From Rhodococcus sp. 4CII (GTDB lineage Bacteria; Actinomycetota; Actinomycetes; Mycobacteriales; Mycobacteriaceae): 64,000 nucleotides of DNA. Under the pieces are notes generated by a model. It did no database searches, had not been told where the DNA came from, and worked only from the letters and a program-made list of their open reading frames with translations. The position numbers and the translations under genes were made by a program. Positions 27,487 through 37,542 of this stretch are shown one piece after another. Where the stretch lies: contig NZ_JACCFE010000006.1 of NCBI RefSeq assembly GCF_014256275.1, positions 27,385-91,384 of the forward strand, written 5' to 3'. The first letter of the stretch is position 1, and each line of letters starts with the position of its first letter.

Positions 27487-27641
27487 GCTGCAAGTACTTT
27501 CGCGAAATCCGTCATAGGCTTCATGTGCTTTGTGTCCAACGAATGGGCGCACGGGAAGGTCACGCTTCGCGTGGCAGCGCATGAGAGGGGCCAGACGGTT
27601 GAGCGAACGCAGCGAGCACATCATCCAGGGAGGAAACGACG

Positions 27642-28268
27642 ATGGCGGAGTTCGATCCGACGATTCGCGCGGAAGTGGAGCGGATCTGGCGGGAGCATCT
27701 GGGCGTGGACCCGGGCGCGACGGAGGCGCAGTTGACGGCGCAGTTCGACGAGGAGGCAGCGAGGCTCTCGGAGCTGGTGGTGCAGCGAGTCGGGGGCGGC
27801 CAGGGGTATCTGGTGCGGAATTGGAAGGCCGAGCATCCGGGGCAGGATCCGGACGTGATGACGACCCATCAGCTGATCGCCCAGGCCGAGCACGACAGCC
27901 GGGAGGCAGTGCTGACCGAGGAGCTGTACTCGCAGGTGCCGGAGATCAGCGAGGAGCAGATCGCCCGGGAGCTGAAGATCGAGCAGCGGATCGAGGCGGA
28001 GATCGCGGCGAAGCGCCAGGCCCGCGACCCGGATCGGTGGCGGACGTCGATGGTGGAGATCCCGCCGTTGGCGTGGCAGGTGGTCGACCGGGTGTGGCCG
28101 AGCGAACCGGACGCATTCCAGGGGTACGCGGCGGCGCTGATCGCGCAGAAGATGGAGGACAACGAGAGAACGCCGCTGACGGCGGCGGACCCGCTGGCCG
28201 ACGAGCTGGCGCAGATGATCGACGAGCAGATCAAGGCGTCGAAGGCCGGCGGGAACCGAGTGGTGTAG
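27642..28268 (+). CDS. Hypothetical protein preceding the giant methylase-helicase
   Basis: 208 residues, mostly helical and acidic: a DPTIRAEVERIWREHLG opening, long charged helices (EEQIARELKIEQRIEAEIAA) and a globular end (LAWQVVDRVWPSEPDAFQG). GGGAGGAAACGACG before ATG 27642 is a good ribosome site. It ends exactly where the coding signature of the giant ORF begins in another frame, so both are one operon and may once have been a single reading unit. Not a recognised family. Confidence 0.65.
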   Translation: MAEFDPTIRAEVERIWREHLGVDPGATEAQLTAQFDEEAARLSELVVQRVGGGQGYLVRNWKAEHPGQDPDVMTTHQLIAQAEHDSREAVLTEELYSQVPEISEEQIARELKIEQRIEAEIAAKRQARDPDRWRTSMVEIPPLAWQVVDRVWPSEPDAFQGYAAALIAQKMEDNERTPLTAADPLADELAQMIDEQIKASKAGGNRVV

Positions 28269-28438
28269 CCCCGGAGCTCATCGCCTACGCCCGCGCCCAG
28301 CGGGACGCCGACGGGCTGCGGCAAAAGGTCCGGACCCTGCGCGAGGCCACCAAACAGGTCCAGGCCCAGGTCGCCGAGGCGACGCTGCTGGGCACCGATC
28401 CGGAGCTGATCGAGGACCTGACCACGACCGCGGACCGG

Positions 28439-31400
28439 ATGGCCGCCCGGGTCGAACGGGTGTCGGCCGATGCCCACGAGGCCCGCGACGCGGCCGAGCG
28501 TGCCCGACAGGTCTGCACCGATGCCGGCTACGACGTCGACGGGGTGGATGTCGCCGCGGTCAGCCGAGTACGGCCGCCGCGCCGGACCTGGCGGGATCGG
28601 CCCGCCACCGACCGCCAGCAGTCGTATCTGCGCACCTTGCGGCGTAGGCGTGGGTTGCCGGTGCGGCTGCCCGACGACCTGACGATCGGTCGCGCCGACG
28701 AGCAGATCAAGATGCTGCGCGCTCGGTCAGGGAAGGTCGCCGACGCCTCCGATCCGGAGATCGCCCGCATCCTGGCCGAAGCGGAAACGCAACGGGCGCG
28801 GGACGAGCACGCCGAGCACACCGGACCGCCGCTGTCGCCGGGGCAGGCACGTGAGCGCTCCGCACTGATCCGCGACCAGCTCGAAGCCCAGAAAGCGGAC
28901 CGGGAACACCGACCACCGCAAACGCCCACCCCGGCGGCGGAGACGGAGAACCTCACGGGTCGGCGGCCGCTGCGGGAGCTGGTTGCCGAGTTCACCGCCC
29001 AGCGCGAACCCACCGTCCCCGTCGAGGACGTCACCGCGTTGCTCGACGAGATCACCGGGCAGGTGATGGCCGACGAGGACCTCAACCTGGCCGCCGGAGC
29101 GCAGTCGAACACCTTTGAGCAGTTCACGTCCTGGGCCATGCGCCGCGCCCACGACGAGGTGCAGGCCGGTCTGGTCGAGCAGGTGGTGAGCGAGGACCCG
29201 CAGATCGCGGCCGTCGCCCGCGCCGCCCTCGACGACCCGGCGCACTGGCAGGCTGCCGCCGCCCAGCTGCCCGCCCGCCTCTGGGCGCAGCACAATCGCG
29301 ACCGCACCGCCGCCGACGCCGCGGTCACCGCCCTCGAGGCCGACCCGGCCGTTGCCGAGGCCGCGACCGGCCGCGCCGAGCAGTTCACCGCCGCACTGCC
29401 GGTGCAGCAGGCGATCGACACCGTCCTCGCCGCCGCCGGCCCCGAAACCGAAACGCAGCGGCAGCAACTGGCCGAGGACACCCTGACCCGGGTGCACGCC
29501 AACAGCCACCGCACCGACCCGGTGGACTGGCGGCAGATCGGCCGCGACGCCTGGACCGAACACGGACCCGGCGGCGGTGCCCCGATTCCGGCGGCGGACC
29601 CGCGAGTCCGCGCCGCGCTCGACGGCGTCCCGGTCGGTGACCCACGTACTGAGCAGATCTTCACCGACTGGAACCGCGGCTGGAACGGCGCCCGGACCGA
29701 GTGGGCGCGCGAACGCGAGGACGAGGTCCTCACCGATCTTCAGGCCGAGATGGTCACCCACCCCCGCCTGCAGGTGCTGCGGCGGCGACCCGAGGACTAC
29801 CTCAGCGTCGGCCGCCACCGGCTGCTCAACCACACCGTCAGCGACTGGCTGCTGTCTGTCGACTCCGCCGACCCGCAGTACCAGGCGGCGGCGCACTGGC
29901 TGCACGACAACATCGCCACCACCCTCGACACGGTCCACGAGGCAGTCAAGACCTCCCCCGAGCTGGCCGCACCCGCACCGGAGACCGCACCGGCCGTCGA
30001 GGCTGACGTGGCGGCCGAGATCCCGGCCACCGCGGTGGACGCGCCTGAGGCTGCTGTGGAGGCCGGCGACGAGATCCCGGACCGGGAGAAGATCCACGCC
30101 TGGCTCGATGCCCAACGCGTGCACACCGCACTGATGCTCGACGGCGCCGATGACACCGTCGTGGCCGAGGCCGAGAAGGCGGCCGCCGGCGCCCGGGTTC
30201 TGATCCCGGACGCCAGCCTGCGCGCGTGGCAGGCGGCCGGGAGCATCGACGACCGCGCCGCCGACGTCGAAAAATGGCGGGACTGGGCCCAGAGCGAGCT
30301 ACGTCAGGACCCACTGGTGGTGGCCCTGGCGGCGAGCACCCTGGTGAGCAAACGGACCAGCGTCGTCCTCGAGGCCGCCGCCGCAGACCTCGCCGACCGC
30401 CTCACCGGCCGCCCGGACCTCGCCGCGGTGATCGACGACCACGGCGGTCACCAGTGGCTCACCGCCGAGGTCCGCGGCCCAATCCTGGGCGCACTCGGAG
30501 ACACCTACCGCGACAAGGCCACCGACTGGCTCGCCCGCGACATCAACACCTTCGTGGCGACGGGCCGTCCCCGCACCCAGGTACACCGGTTCACCCTGCA
30601 CACCGGCACCCCCATATGGGAGGTCACCACCGACGGCGGTAACAGCCGAGAGCTGTGGGGCGGGCATCACCTGCCCGCGGTGCGCCGCGCCACGACCTCA
30701 GGCCGCGACACCAGCGCGGGCCCGATCCGGGAAGGCCTTACTACCGAACAGGCCCGCGGCCGGTTCGCCGAGATCACCGGGCGGGCACTGAGCCAGGACG
30801 AGGTGTTCGCCGCGGCCGCAACATCGCTGCACCCGAGCCTGAACCGGACCGGGTTCTTGACCTCGCAGGGATGCCGGGAGCTGCGCGGACGCGTCCTCAC
30901 CGAGTTCGAGCGCGACCACCGCGACCTGGCGGCAGCCTGCCGCGCCCACGGACTCGACACCTCGGAGCTGTTGCGCCTGGACATCGCCCATCAGGCGTTC
31001 GACACCCTGCACACCAGCGCCCGTGAGCCCGACGACTTGTTCACCGCGGCGACCGGACCGGCTGATCTCGAGGCGTTGCGGGACTCGGAATACCTTGTCG
31101 GCGAACCTGACCAGGACCGGGCGCAGGTCAACTATCGGTGGCGCACCAAGGACTGGCAGGTCAGCCGCGGTGACGCGGAACCGGTCATCACGGCAACCCT
31201 GGCCGAGGCGATCGCCACCGCCCGCACCGGACGGAGCGCCGAGTCGGCTGCGGCGACCGAGGTCACCGCGAGCATCACCGGTGAGCGTGACACCCGAGAC
31301 CACGTCGTCCGGGACCCCGCGAACCAACCCGCAGCCGAAACTGCGCCGCTTGCCGCCCAGCCGGTCCCGGACCAGCCGGACGCGGCGGCCGCGAACTTCG

Positions 31401-34400
31401 TCCTCGGCGCCGAGGTATTGGCCCCGTCAGGGGCAAAGGCCCGCGCCCGGGCGAACATCGACGCGATCCGCCTGGTGCACCAGCTCGGCGACGAACACCG
31501 GGCAGCGACCCCGGCCGAACAGCGGATCCTCGCCGCCTGGTCCGGGTGGGGTGCGGCCGGGGACATCTTCGACAAGCGCAAACCGGAGTGGGACGAGCTC
31601 CGCACCGACCTCTCCGCCGTGCTGACCCCGCCGGAGATCGACGCCGCCCGCGCCTCCACCCTCAACGCCCACTACACCGATCCGGCGATCGCGGCCGAGA
31701 TGTGGTCCGCGCTGGGCAGAGCCGGGTTCACCGGCGGGCGGGTCCTCGAACCGGGCTGTGGGGCCGGCAACTTCATCGGTCACGCCCCGAAGGGCACCCG
31801 GATGGTCGGGGTGGAGCTGGACCCGATGACCGCCCGGATCGCACACCACCTGTATCCGGGGCACCAGGTCCGGGGCCACGGATTCGAGAAGTTCTCCCCC
31901 GACGAGGGCGCCTTCACCGCGGTGATCGGCAACGTCCCGTTCGGCAACTTCGCGGTCGGCGACCCGCTGCACAACCCGTCCGGGCTGACCATTCACAACC
32001 ACTTCATCCGTAAGTCCCTGGCGCTGACCGAAACCGGTGGTTACGTCGCGGTCATCACCAGCGCTTTCACCTCCGACGCCCAGCGGACCAAGGCCCGCGA
32101 GGAAATCGCCGAACTCGGCGACCTGGTTGGCGCACTGCGGTTGCCGACCAAGGCATTCGACCGGCAGGCCGGTACCGATGTGGTCACCGACCTGCTGATC
32201 TTCCGCCGCCGCGAGGCCGGTCGCGCACCGGCAACGGCGACCGAGCAGTGGATCACCACCTCGAAGGCCGAGCTGGCCGACGGTGAGATCCAGGTCAACG
32301 ACTACTTCCTGGCGCACCCGGAGAACGTGCTCGGCGAACTCGGGGTCGGGTCGGGCATGTACTCGGCGGCCACCTTGAAGGTGACCGCCGACCCCTCCCG
32401 CCCGTTGGCCAACCAGGTCCGTGACCGACTGACCGCCATCGTCGACGGCGCCAAGCGGGCGGGATTGGGGCAGGACGCCGAACAGCCGGCCGCCGACCCG
32501 ACGCTCGACAAGCCCGGGCTGGTCACCGCGGAAGAAGCCGCGATCACCGAGGTTCCGGGATCCGTGCGGTTCAACGACGAGATCGAAATGTTCGAGCAGC
32601 TCTCCCTCGGCGGCCGGTGGACGCCGGTGCCATCGAAGATCGACAAGGCCCGCACCGCCCAGTGGAAGTCCATGCTCGCCATGGCCGGCACGGTCACCGA
32701 CCTGGTCGACGCCCAGCGCACCGGCGGCGACGAGGACACCAAGAACCGGCTGCGGGCGCAGCTGAACCGCCAGTACGACGGGTATGCGCGCAAGTACGGG
32801 CCGCTCAACCGGTTCACCTGGGTCACTCCGGGACCGCCGACGCAGAAGGTCATCGACAAACGCTTCGCCGACCTGGAGAAGAAGTGGCGGGCCAACAACG
32901 GCGACGAGACCGGCCCGGTCACCGGCGCACTGCCCGAGGATGTCGCCGCCCGGCTGCTGGCGGAGGCATCCGAGCCGAACCCGCCGTGGAAGAAGATGCG
33001 GCACCTCGAGGGCGCCATCCGCTACGACCCGGCGATCCAACTGGTCCGCAGCATCGAAATCTTCGACGAGGACACCCAGCAGGCGCGGAAGTCGAAGATC
33101 TTCACCGAGGACGTCATCACCCCGCCGCAGCGGGCACAGTCCGCCCAGGACGTCGCCGAAGCGCTGGCAGTCAGCTTGGACGAGACCGGGCAGGTCGACC
33201 TGGACCGGATCTCCGGGCTGGTGGGCATCGACATCGACGCCGCCCGGGACCAACTCGCCGGGCTGGTCTTCCCCAACCCGGAAGACCCGACCGAGCTGAT
33301 CCCGGCGCCGAGGTTCCTGTCCGGAAACGTGCGGGAGAAGTTGGCGGCCACCGAAGCCGCCGCCAGGTCGGACCCGCAGCTCTACGCTGGCGCGGTCGAT
33401 GCACTGCGCCAGGTGATCCCGGCGGATCTGGATCCGACCAACATCACCGTCCGCCCCGGCGCGAACTGGGTGCCGACCCCGATGTACGCGCAGTTCATCC
33501 GGGATGCGTTCTCGGTGCACCCGGACACCCGCATCGCGGTCGAGTACTCCCCCATCACCGCGTCCTGGGACTTCACGATCGCCGGGGACCAGTACACCGA
33601 CCCGTACGGGCTGCCGTACGAAACCGCCGGGGACCGGCGCGGCGTCGACGGGTTGTCGTTGCTGGAGAAGATCGCCAACAACCAGCCCATCCGGGTGTTC
33701 AAGACCGAGGCCGAACTCGAGCACTCCCCCAAGCCGCGGTTCCACGAAGAGCTCACCGAGGAACTCCAACAGCGGGCCGAGATGCTCGAAACGGCGTTCG
33801 GGGACTGGCTGTTCACCGACCCGGCCCGCACCGCCGAGCTGACCCGAGTGTTCAACGACCGGTTCAACTCCTTCGTCGACCCCGCCTACAACGGTGAGGG
33901 CCGCACCTTCCCCGGACTGCGGATCGCACCCCATCCGCACCAGGCCGCCGTCGCGGTGCGGCAGATCAACGAACCGTCAGTGCTCCTCGACCACACCGTC
34001 GGAACCGGCAAGACCTGGTCGATCACAATGTGCGCGATGGAGATGCGCCGCCTCGGGCAGATCAAACAGCCCTGGGTGGTGGTCCCGAACCACCTCATCG
34101 ACCAGTGGGGCCGCGAGGTCGCCGACGCCTACCCCGGTGCCCGGGTGCTGGTCGGCGACGACTTCAAATCCCGCGCCGACCGGCAACTGTTCATGGCGCA
34201 ATCGGCCTCCCAGGACTGGGATCTGGTGATCGTCCCGGAACCGGCCTTCACCAAGATGCAGTGCTCGGTCGACACCCAGGCCGCCTACATCGCCGACGAG
34301 ATCACCAAGCTCGAGGAAGCCCGGGAAGCGGCCACCGGACAGAACACGATCAAGGAGATCGAGAAGGCCAAGAAGCGGTGGCAGGACAAGCTCGAGAAGA

Positions 34401-37111
34401 AGATCAACGCCGACTCCAAGGACGTCGGGTTCTCCTTCGAGCAAACAGGCTGTGACTACCTGTTTCTCGACGAAGCTCACATGTGGAAGAACCTCTCCCG
34501 CCAGTCCAACAACGCTGACCTGGCGCTGCGGGAAGGATCGAGCCGGGCCACCGACCTGGACATGAAACTGTCCTACCTGCGGCGTAAGTACCGCCAGCGC
34601 GCCGCCGTCGAGGGCCGCAAACCCGTTCCGGAGAAGGTCGTCACCTTCGCCACCGGCACCCCGGTCGCCAACAGCATGTCCGAGCTGTGGGTGATGACGA
34701 AGTACCTGCGCCCGGACCTGCTCGAGGCCGGCGGCATGGAGAACATCGACGCCTGGGCGGCGAACTTCGCCGCGATGCGCCAATCGGTCGAGATGAACGT
34801 CACCGGCTCCGAACTGCGGTCGGTGTCGAGGATCGGCAAGTTCGTCAACCTGCCCGCCCTGATGGCGATGAACGCCCAGTTCACCGACGTCGTCATCCGT
34901 GAGCAGGTCCCCGCGACCCTTCCCGAGATCGCCGGCGGCGGCCGCCAGAACCTGACCTTCGAAATGCCGCAACAGGTCCGAGACTTCATGATCGACCTGG
35001 ACGAGCGGATGCAGATGTACACCGGCAAGACCGCGCACATCGACAACCCACTCAAGATCGGCAGCGACGGCGCCAATGTAACCCTCGACCCCCGCCTCGG
35101 CGGGCTCGACGCACCACCAGCGGGCGAAGGCCGGGTCGACCTGCTGGTGAACAAGCTCTGGGAGGCCGAGCAACGCACCGCCGATACCGTCTACTACGAC
35201 GAGGCCGGCAACCCGGAACCACGCACCGGCGGTCTGCAGATCGTGTTTCTCGACCGCGGCACCCCCAAGCCCGGACGCGACGACACCGTCTACGACATCA
35301 TCCGCGCCGACCTGGTCGCCCGCGGCATGTCCCCCGGGGCGGTCCAGTTCATCCAGGACTACCCCAAGCCGAAGGACAAGCGGGAGTTGTTCGCCGCCTG
35401 CCGACGCGGCGAGGTGAAAGTGCTCATCGGCTCGTCGGAGACGATGGGCACCGGCATGAACGTGCAGAAACGCGCGACCGCGCTCTACCACGTCGACTGC
35501 CCCTGGCGGCCCGCGGACCTCGAACAACGCGAGGGCCGGATCATCCGGCAGGGCAACCAGAACAAGACCGTCGAGATCATCAACATCGTCGGGGAACGCT
35601 CCTACGACACCACCAAGTGGCAGACCGTGGAGAAGAAGTCCGCCTACATCGAGCAGCTCCGCCGCGGGGCGATCGACTTCTCCGAGGCCGAAGACATCGG
35701 CAGCGACGACATGACCTCGTCGATGGCCGCGACCAAGGCTGCCGCGACCGGTGATCCCCGCTACATCGAGGTCGTCGAACTCGAAACCCGGCTCCGCAAA
35801 CTGGGCGCCGAAGCCCGCGCCCACCGCTCCGACCAGGAGCGAATCAAGTGGCAGCTGCACGACAACCGCACCCGATTGCCGATCCTGACCAAGGAGATCG
35901 AGGAAGGCCGCGAGGTCGCCGACGCCCTCACCGCCTGGGGTGAACTGCCCCGCAAACAGCGGACCCTAACCGTGGGCGGGCGTGCGGTCTCGTTCGCCGA
36001 ACCGGCGGAGGTACGCAAGGCGGTGCAAACCCGGCTGGCGCACATCGCCGGTGACCTCGAACGCCAGCCCGACGGCCAGCACCTGGTGGCCGAGATCGCC
36101 GGCGCCGAAATCTCGATGGGCCGGCTCCCGGTCGGCGGGTACGCATTCCGACTCACCGGCGGCATCGTCCGCACCGTCGACGCCGAGGTCGTCGACCTGG
36201 CACTCGGCAGTGCCGACGGCGGATCGGGCATGGTGACCCGGCTGACCAACATGGCCGCCGACCTGCCCGCCGCGCTGGACCTGCACGTCAAGGACCGCGA
36301 CTACATGATCACCCAGACCGAGCAACTCGCCGACAAGCTCGGGGTCCCGTTCGCCAAGTCCGACGAGATCACCCGCCTCACACACACCTACAACGAGATG
36401 CGGGCCGACCTCGCCGCCCGGGAGAACTCCCCCGAGGCGCTCGCCGAGAAGGAGGCGACCAAGGAACGATTGGCGGCCGCCGGCATGTACCGCGGGTGGA
36501 CCCGCGACCTCAACCCCACCCGCGGGCACGCCGAAGACCAGAACATGACCGAGGACGAGCTACGGGAAGCCACCCCCGCCCGGATGATGGCGGCCGCCCG
36601 CGAACACGCCGAACGCAAGGCCGAGCTGGCGGCGAACCCACAACCACCACGGTGGCAGCGCACCGACCAGATCGGCTCCGAACTCACCGCCGGATTCGAC
36701 CGCGGCACCGGAGATCCCGGCGCCGTCGTGAAATGGACCGGCCGCGACTGGTACTGGTCCGCCCACAACGACAGGGAAACCCTCGACAGCGGCACCTTCC
36801 CCCACCGGGATACCGCGATCTCCGCCGCCGAGAAAGCAGTCGGAACCGCCCTTGCGGAAGACGCCATCCCACCGGCGGCGGTGTGGGAACGAGACCAAGC
36901 TGCGCTGACTGAGGCGCGCGCCAATGGCGCACAGCCTGCGGCCGTCGTCGAGACGGAGACCGACACGGAGTTGGCCGAGGTCATGCGACTGGTCCACTCC
37001 GACTACCCCACCCACGCAACCGCGGCCACAGCAACGAACACCGCCACGATCGATCGGATCCCACCCGGATTACGAGCCGATCGCGGCCGCGTGAACGGTC
37101 AGGAAAGATAG
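28439..37111 (+). CDS. Giant DarB-like N6-adenine methylase / SF2 (SNF2-like) helicase
   Basis: At least 2890 residues. Numbering from ATG 28439, the methylase domain holds LEPGCGAGNF near 1103 and a variant NPPF box, GNVPFG, near 1165. A Rec-like helicase follows with GTGKTW near 1855, DEAH near 2011, ATGTPVANS near 2075 and the C-terminal motif QREGRIIRQGNQ near 2363. A charged coiled tail ends the protein. P1 DarB, which shields incoming DNA from type I restriction, has the same methylase-helicase order, so antirestriction during transfer is a reasonable hypothesis. Coding character starts already at about 28269, directly after the preceding stop, but no ATG, GTG or TTG occurs in frame before 28439. 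The true start is therefore unresolved. Confidence 0.8.
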   Translation: MAARVERVSADAHEARDAAERARQVCTDAGYDVDGVDVAAVSRVRPPRRTWRDRPATDRQQSYLRTLRRRRGLPVRLPDDLTIGRADEQIKMLRARSGKVADASDPEIARILAEAETQRARDEHAEHTGPPLSPGQARERSALIRDQLEAQKADREHRPPQTPTPAAETENLTGRRPLRELVAEFTAQREPTVPVEDVTALLDEITGQVMADEDLNLAAGAQSNTFEQFTSWAMRRAHDEVQAGLVEQVVSEDPQIAAVARAALDDPAHWQAAAAQLPARLWAQHNRDRTAADAAVTALEADPAVAEAATGRAEQFTAALPVQQAIDTVLAAAGPETETQRQQLAEDTLTRVHANSHRTDPVDWRQIGRDAWTEHGPGGGAPIPAADPRVRAALDGVPVGDPRTEQIFTDWNRGWNGARTEWAREREDEVLTDLQAEMVTHPRLQVLRRRPEDYLSVGRHRLLNHTVSDWLLSVDSADPQYQAAAHWLHDNIATTLDTVHEAVKTSPELAAPAPETAPAVEADVAAEIPATAVDAPEAAVEAGDEIPDREKIHAWLDAQRVHTALMLDGADDTVVAEAEKAAAGARVLIPDASLRAWQAAGSIDDRAADVEKWRDWAQSELRQDPLVVALAASTLVSKRTSVVLEAAAADLADRLTGRPDLAAVIDDHGGHQWLTAEVRGPILGALGDTYRDKATDWLARDINTFVATGRPRTQVHRFTLHTGTPIWEVTTDGGNSRELWGGHHLPAVRRATTSGRDTSAGPIREGLTTEQARGRFAEITGRALSQDEVFAAAATSLHPSLNRTGFLTSQGCRELRGRVLTEFERDHRDLAAACRAHGLDTSELLRLDIAHQAFDTLHTSAREPDDLFTAATGPADLEALRDSEYLVGEPDQDRAQVNYRWRTKDWQVSRGDAEPVITATLAEAIATARTGRSAESAAATEVTASITGERDTRDHVVRDPANQPAAETAPLAAQPVPDQPDAAAANFVLGAEVLAPSGAKARARANIDAIRLVHQLGDEHRAATPAEQRILAAWSGWGAAGDIFDKRKPEWDELRTDLSAVLTPPEIDAARASTLNAHYTDPAIAAEMWSALGRAGFTGGRVLEPGCGAGNFIGHAPKGTRMVGVELDPMTARIAHHLYPGHQVRGHGFEKFSPDEGAFTAVIGNVPFGNFAVGDPLHNPSGLTIHNHFIRKSLALTETGGYVAVITSAFTSDAQRTKAREEIAELGDLVGALRLPTKAFDRQAGTDVVTDLLIFRRREAGRAPATATEQWITTSKAELADGEIQVNDYFLAHPENVLGELGVGSGMYSAATLKVTADPSRPLANQVRDRLTAIVDGAKRAGLGQDAEQPAADPTLDKPGLVTAEEAAITEVPGSVRFNDEIEMFEQLSLGGRWTPVPSKIDKARTAQWKSMLAMAGTVTDLVDAQRTGGDEDTKNRLRAQLNRQYDGYARKYGPLNRFTWVTPGPPTQKVIDKRFADLEKKWRANNGDETGPVTGALPEDVAARLLAEASEPNPPWKKMRHLEGAIRYDPAIQLVRSIEIFDEDTQQARKSKIFTEDVITPPQRAQSAQDVAEALAVSLDETGQVDLDRISGLVGIDIDAARDQLAGLVFPNPEDPTELIPAPRFLSGNVREKLAATEAAARSDPQLYAGAVDALRQVIPADLDPTNITVRPGANWVPTPMYAQFIRDAFSVHPDTRIAVEYSPITASWDFTIAGDQYTDPYGLPYETAGDRRGVDGLSLLEKIANNQPIRVFKTEAELEHSPKPRFHEELTEELQQRAEMLETAFGDWLFTDPARTAELTRVFNDRFNSFVDPAYNGEGRTFPGLRIAPHPHQAAVAVRQINEPSVLLDHTVGTGKTWSITMCAMEMRRLGQIKQPWVVVPNHLIDQWGREVADAYPGARVLVGDDFKSRADRQLFMAQSASQDWDLVIVPEPAFTKMQCSVDTQAAYIADEITKLEEAREAATGQNTIKEIEKAKKRWQDKLEKKINADSKDVGFSFEQTGCDYLFLDEAHMWKNLSRQSNNADLALREGSSRATDLDMKLSYLRRKYRQRAAVEGRKPVPEKVVTFATGTPVANSMSELWVMTKYLRPDLLEAGGMENIDAWAANFAAMRQSVEMNVTGSELRSVSRIGKFVNLPALMAMNAQFTDVVIREQVPATLPEIAGGGRQNLTFEMPQQVRDFMIDLDERMQMYTGKTAHIDNPLKIGSDGANVTLDPRLGGLDAPPAGEGRVDLLVNKLWEAEQRTADTVYYDEAGNPEPRTGGLQIVFLDRGTPKPGRDDTVYDIIRADLVARGMSPGAVQFIQDYPKPKDKRELFAACRRGEVKVLIGSSETMGTGMNVQKRATALYHVDCPWRPADLEQREGRIIRQGNQNKTVEIINIVGERSYDTTKWQTVEKKSAYIEQLRRGAIDFSEAEDIGSDDMTSSMAATKAAATGDPRYIEVVELETRLRKLGAEARAHRSDQERIKWQLHDNRTRLPILTKEIEEGREVADALTAWGELPRKQRTLTVGGRAVSFAEPAEVRKAVQTRLAHIAGDLERQPDGQHLVAEIAGAEISMGRLPVGGYAFRLTGGIVRTVDAEVVDLALGSADGGSGMVTRLTNMAADLPAALDLHVKDRDYMITQTEQLADKLGVPFAKSDEITRLTHTYNEMRADLAARENSPEALAEKEATKERLAAAGMYRGWTRDLNPTRGHAEDQNMTEDELREATPARMMAAAREHAERKAELAANPQPPRWQRTDQIGSELTAGFDRGTGDPGAVVKWTGRDWYWSAHNDRETLDSGTFPHRDTAISAAEKAVGTALAEDAIPPAAVWERDQAALTEARANGAQPAAVVETETDTELAEVMRLVHSDYPTHATAATATNTATIDRIPPGLRADRGRVNGQER

Positions 37112-37119
37112 ACCGGCTT

Positions 37120-37154
37120 CAGGCACGACCAACCCCAAAGGTTGGTCGTGCCTG
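37120..37154 (+). terminator. 15-bp stem-loop after the giant gene
   Basis: CAGGCACGACCAACC (37120-37134) and its exact complement (37140-37154) with a 5-nt loop, 8 nt after the TAG at 37109-37111. A strong terminator that also faces the convergent small gene at 37244. Confidence 0.8.
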
Positions 37155-37243
37155 GCTACTGCTGTGACCTGGGCTGAAAAGCGTGACGTATTGCTGGTCG
37201 TCGCTGTTTTTGAATTCCGGCAAGCCGAGAGCGCGGGTTCGGG

Positions 37244-37516
37244 CTACGGGCCGAATTTACCGGTCGTGCGCTTTGATTCCCATCGATCGAGCTGATGTAG
37301 GGAATGCTTGTCATAACCGATGGTTGCCATCGCGTTCTTGATCCGCGCGAGGCTCAGACCAGCGGCAGCGCAGTCGCTCAACACGATCGGCATCACCTCC
37401 TCGGTTTGGCCGTTCCTCGCCCACCCGTTATTGCCGAGATGATCGATGTAGCTCAGGAGGCTGGATTCCTCCGGCGTGAAGCCTTCCCAAGGGGTACCCG
37501 GTTCCTTTTTCGCCAC
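37244..37516 (-). CDS. Small partner protein of the TIR/DUF4062-like gene
   Basis: 90 residues from GTG 37516, 26 nt after the end of the TIR-like gene and on the same strand, so likely co-transcribed. Helical with segments PEESSLLSYIDHLGNNGWAR and LSLARIKNAMATIGYDKHS. It may be a regulator or accessory of the upstream protein. No family recognised. Confidence 0.55.
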   Translation of the reverse strand: MAKKEPGTPWEGFTPEESSLLSYIDHLGNNGWARNGQTEEVMPIVLSDCAAAGLSLARIKNAMATIGYDKHSLHQLDRWESKRTTGKFGP

Positions 37517-37542
37517 TGGATCAGGTTAGCCGGGATGGCGAC

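Noticed and set aside
27530..28268. Start of the giant protein at 27530
   Set aside because: This part overlaps the 208-residue gene, which has a good ribosome site, and its translation is Arg/Gly/Ala-rich shadow sequence.
31427..33940. 837-residue minus-strand open frame
   Set aside because: Antisense shadow of the giant methylase-helicase; no ribosome site or domain.
33977..35860. 627-residue minus-strand open frame
   Set aside because: Antisense shadow of the helicase domain, which carries clear motifs on the plus strand.
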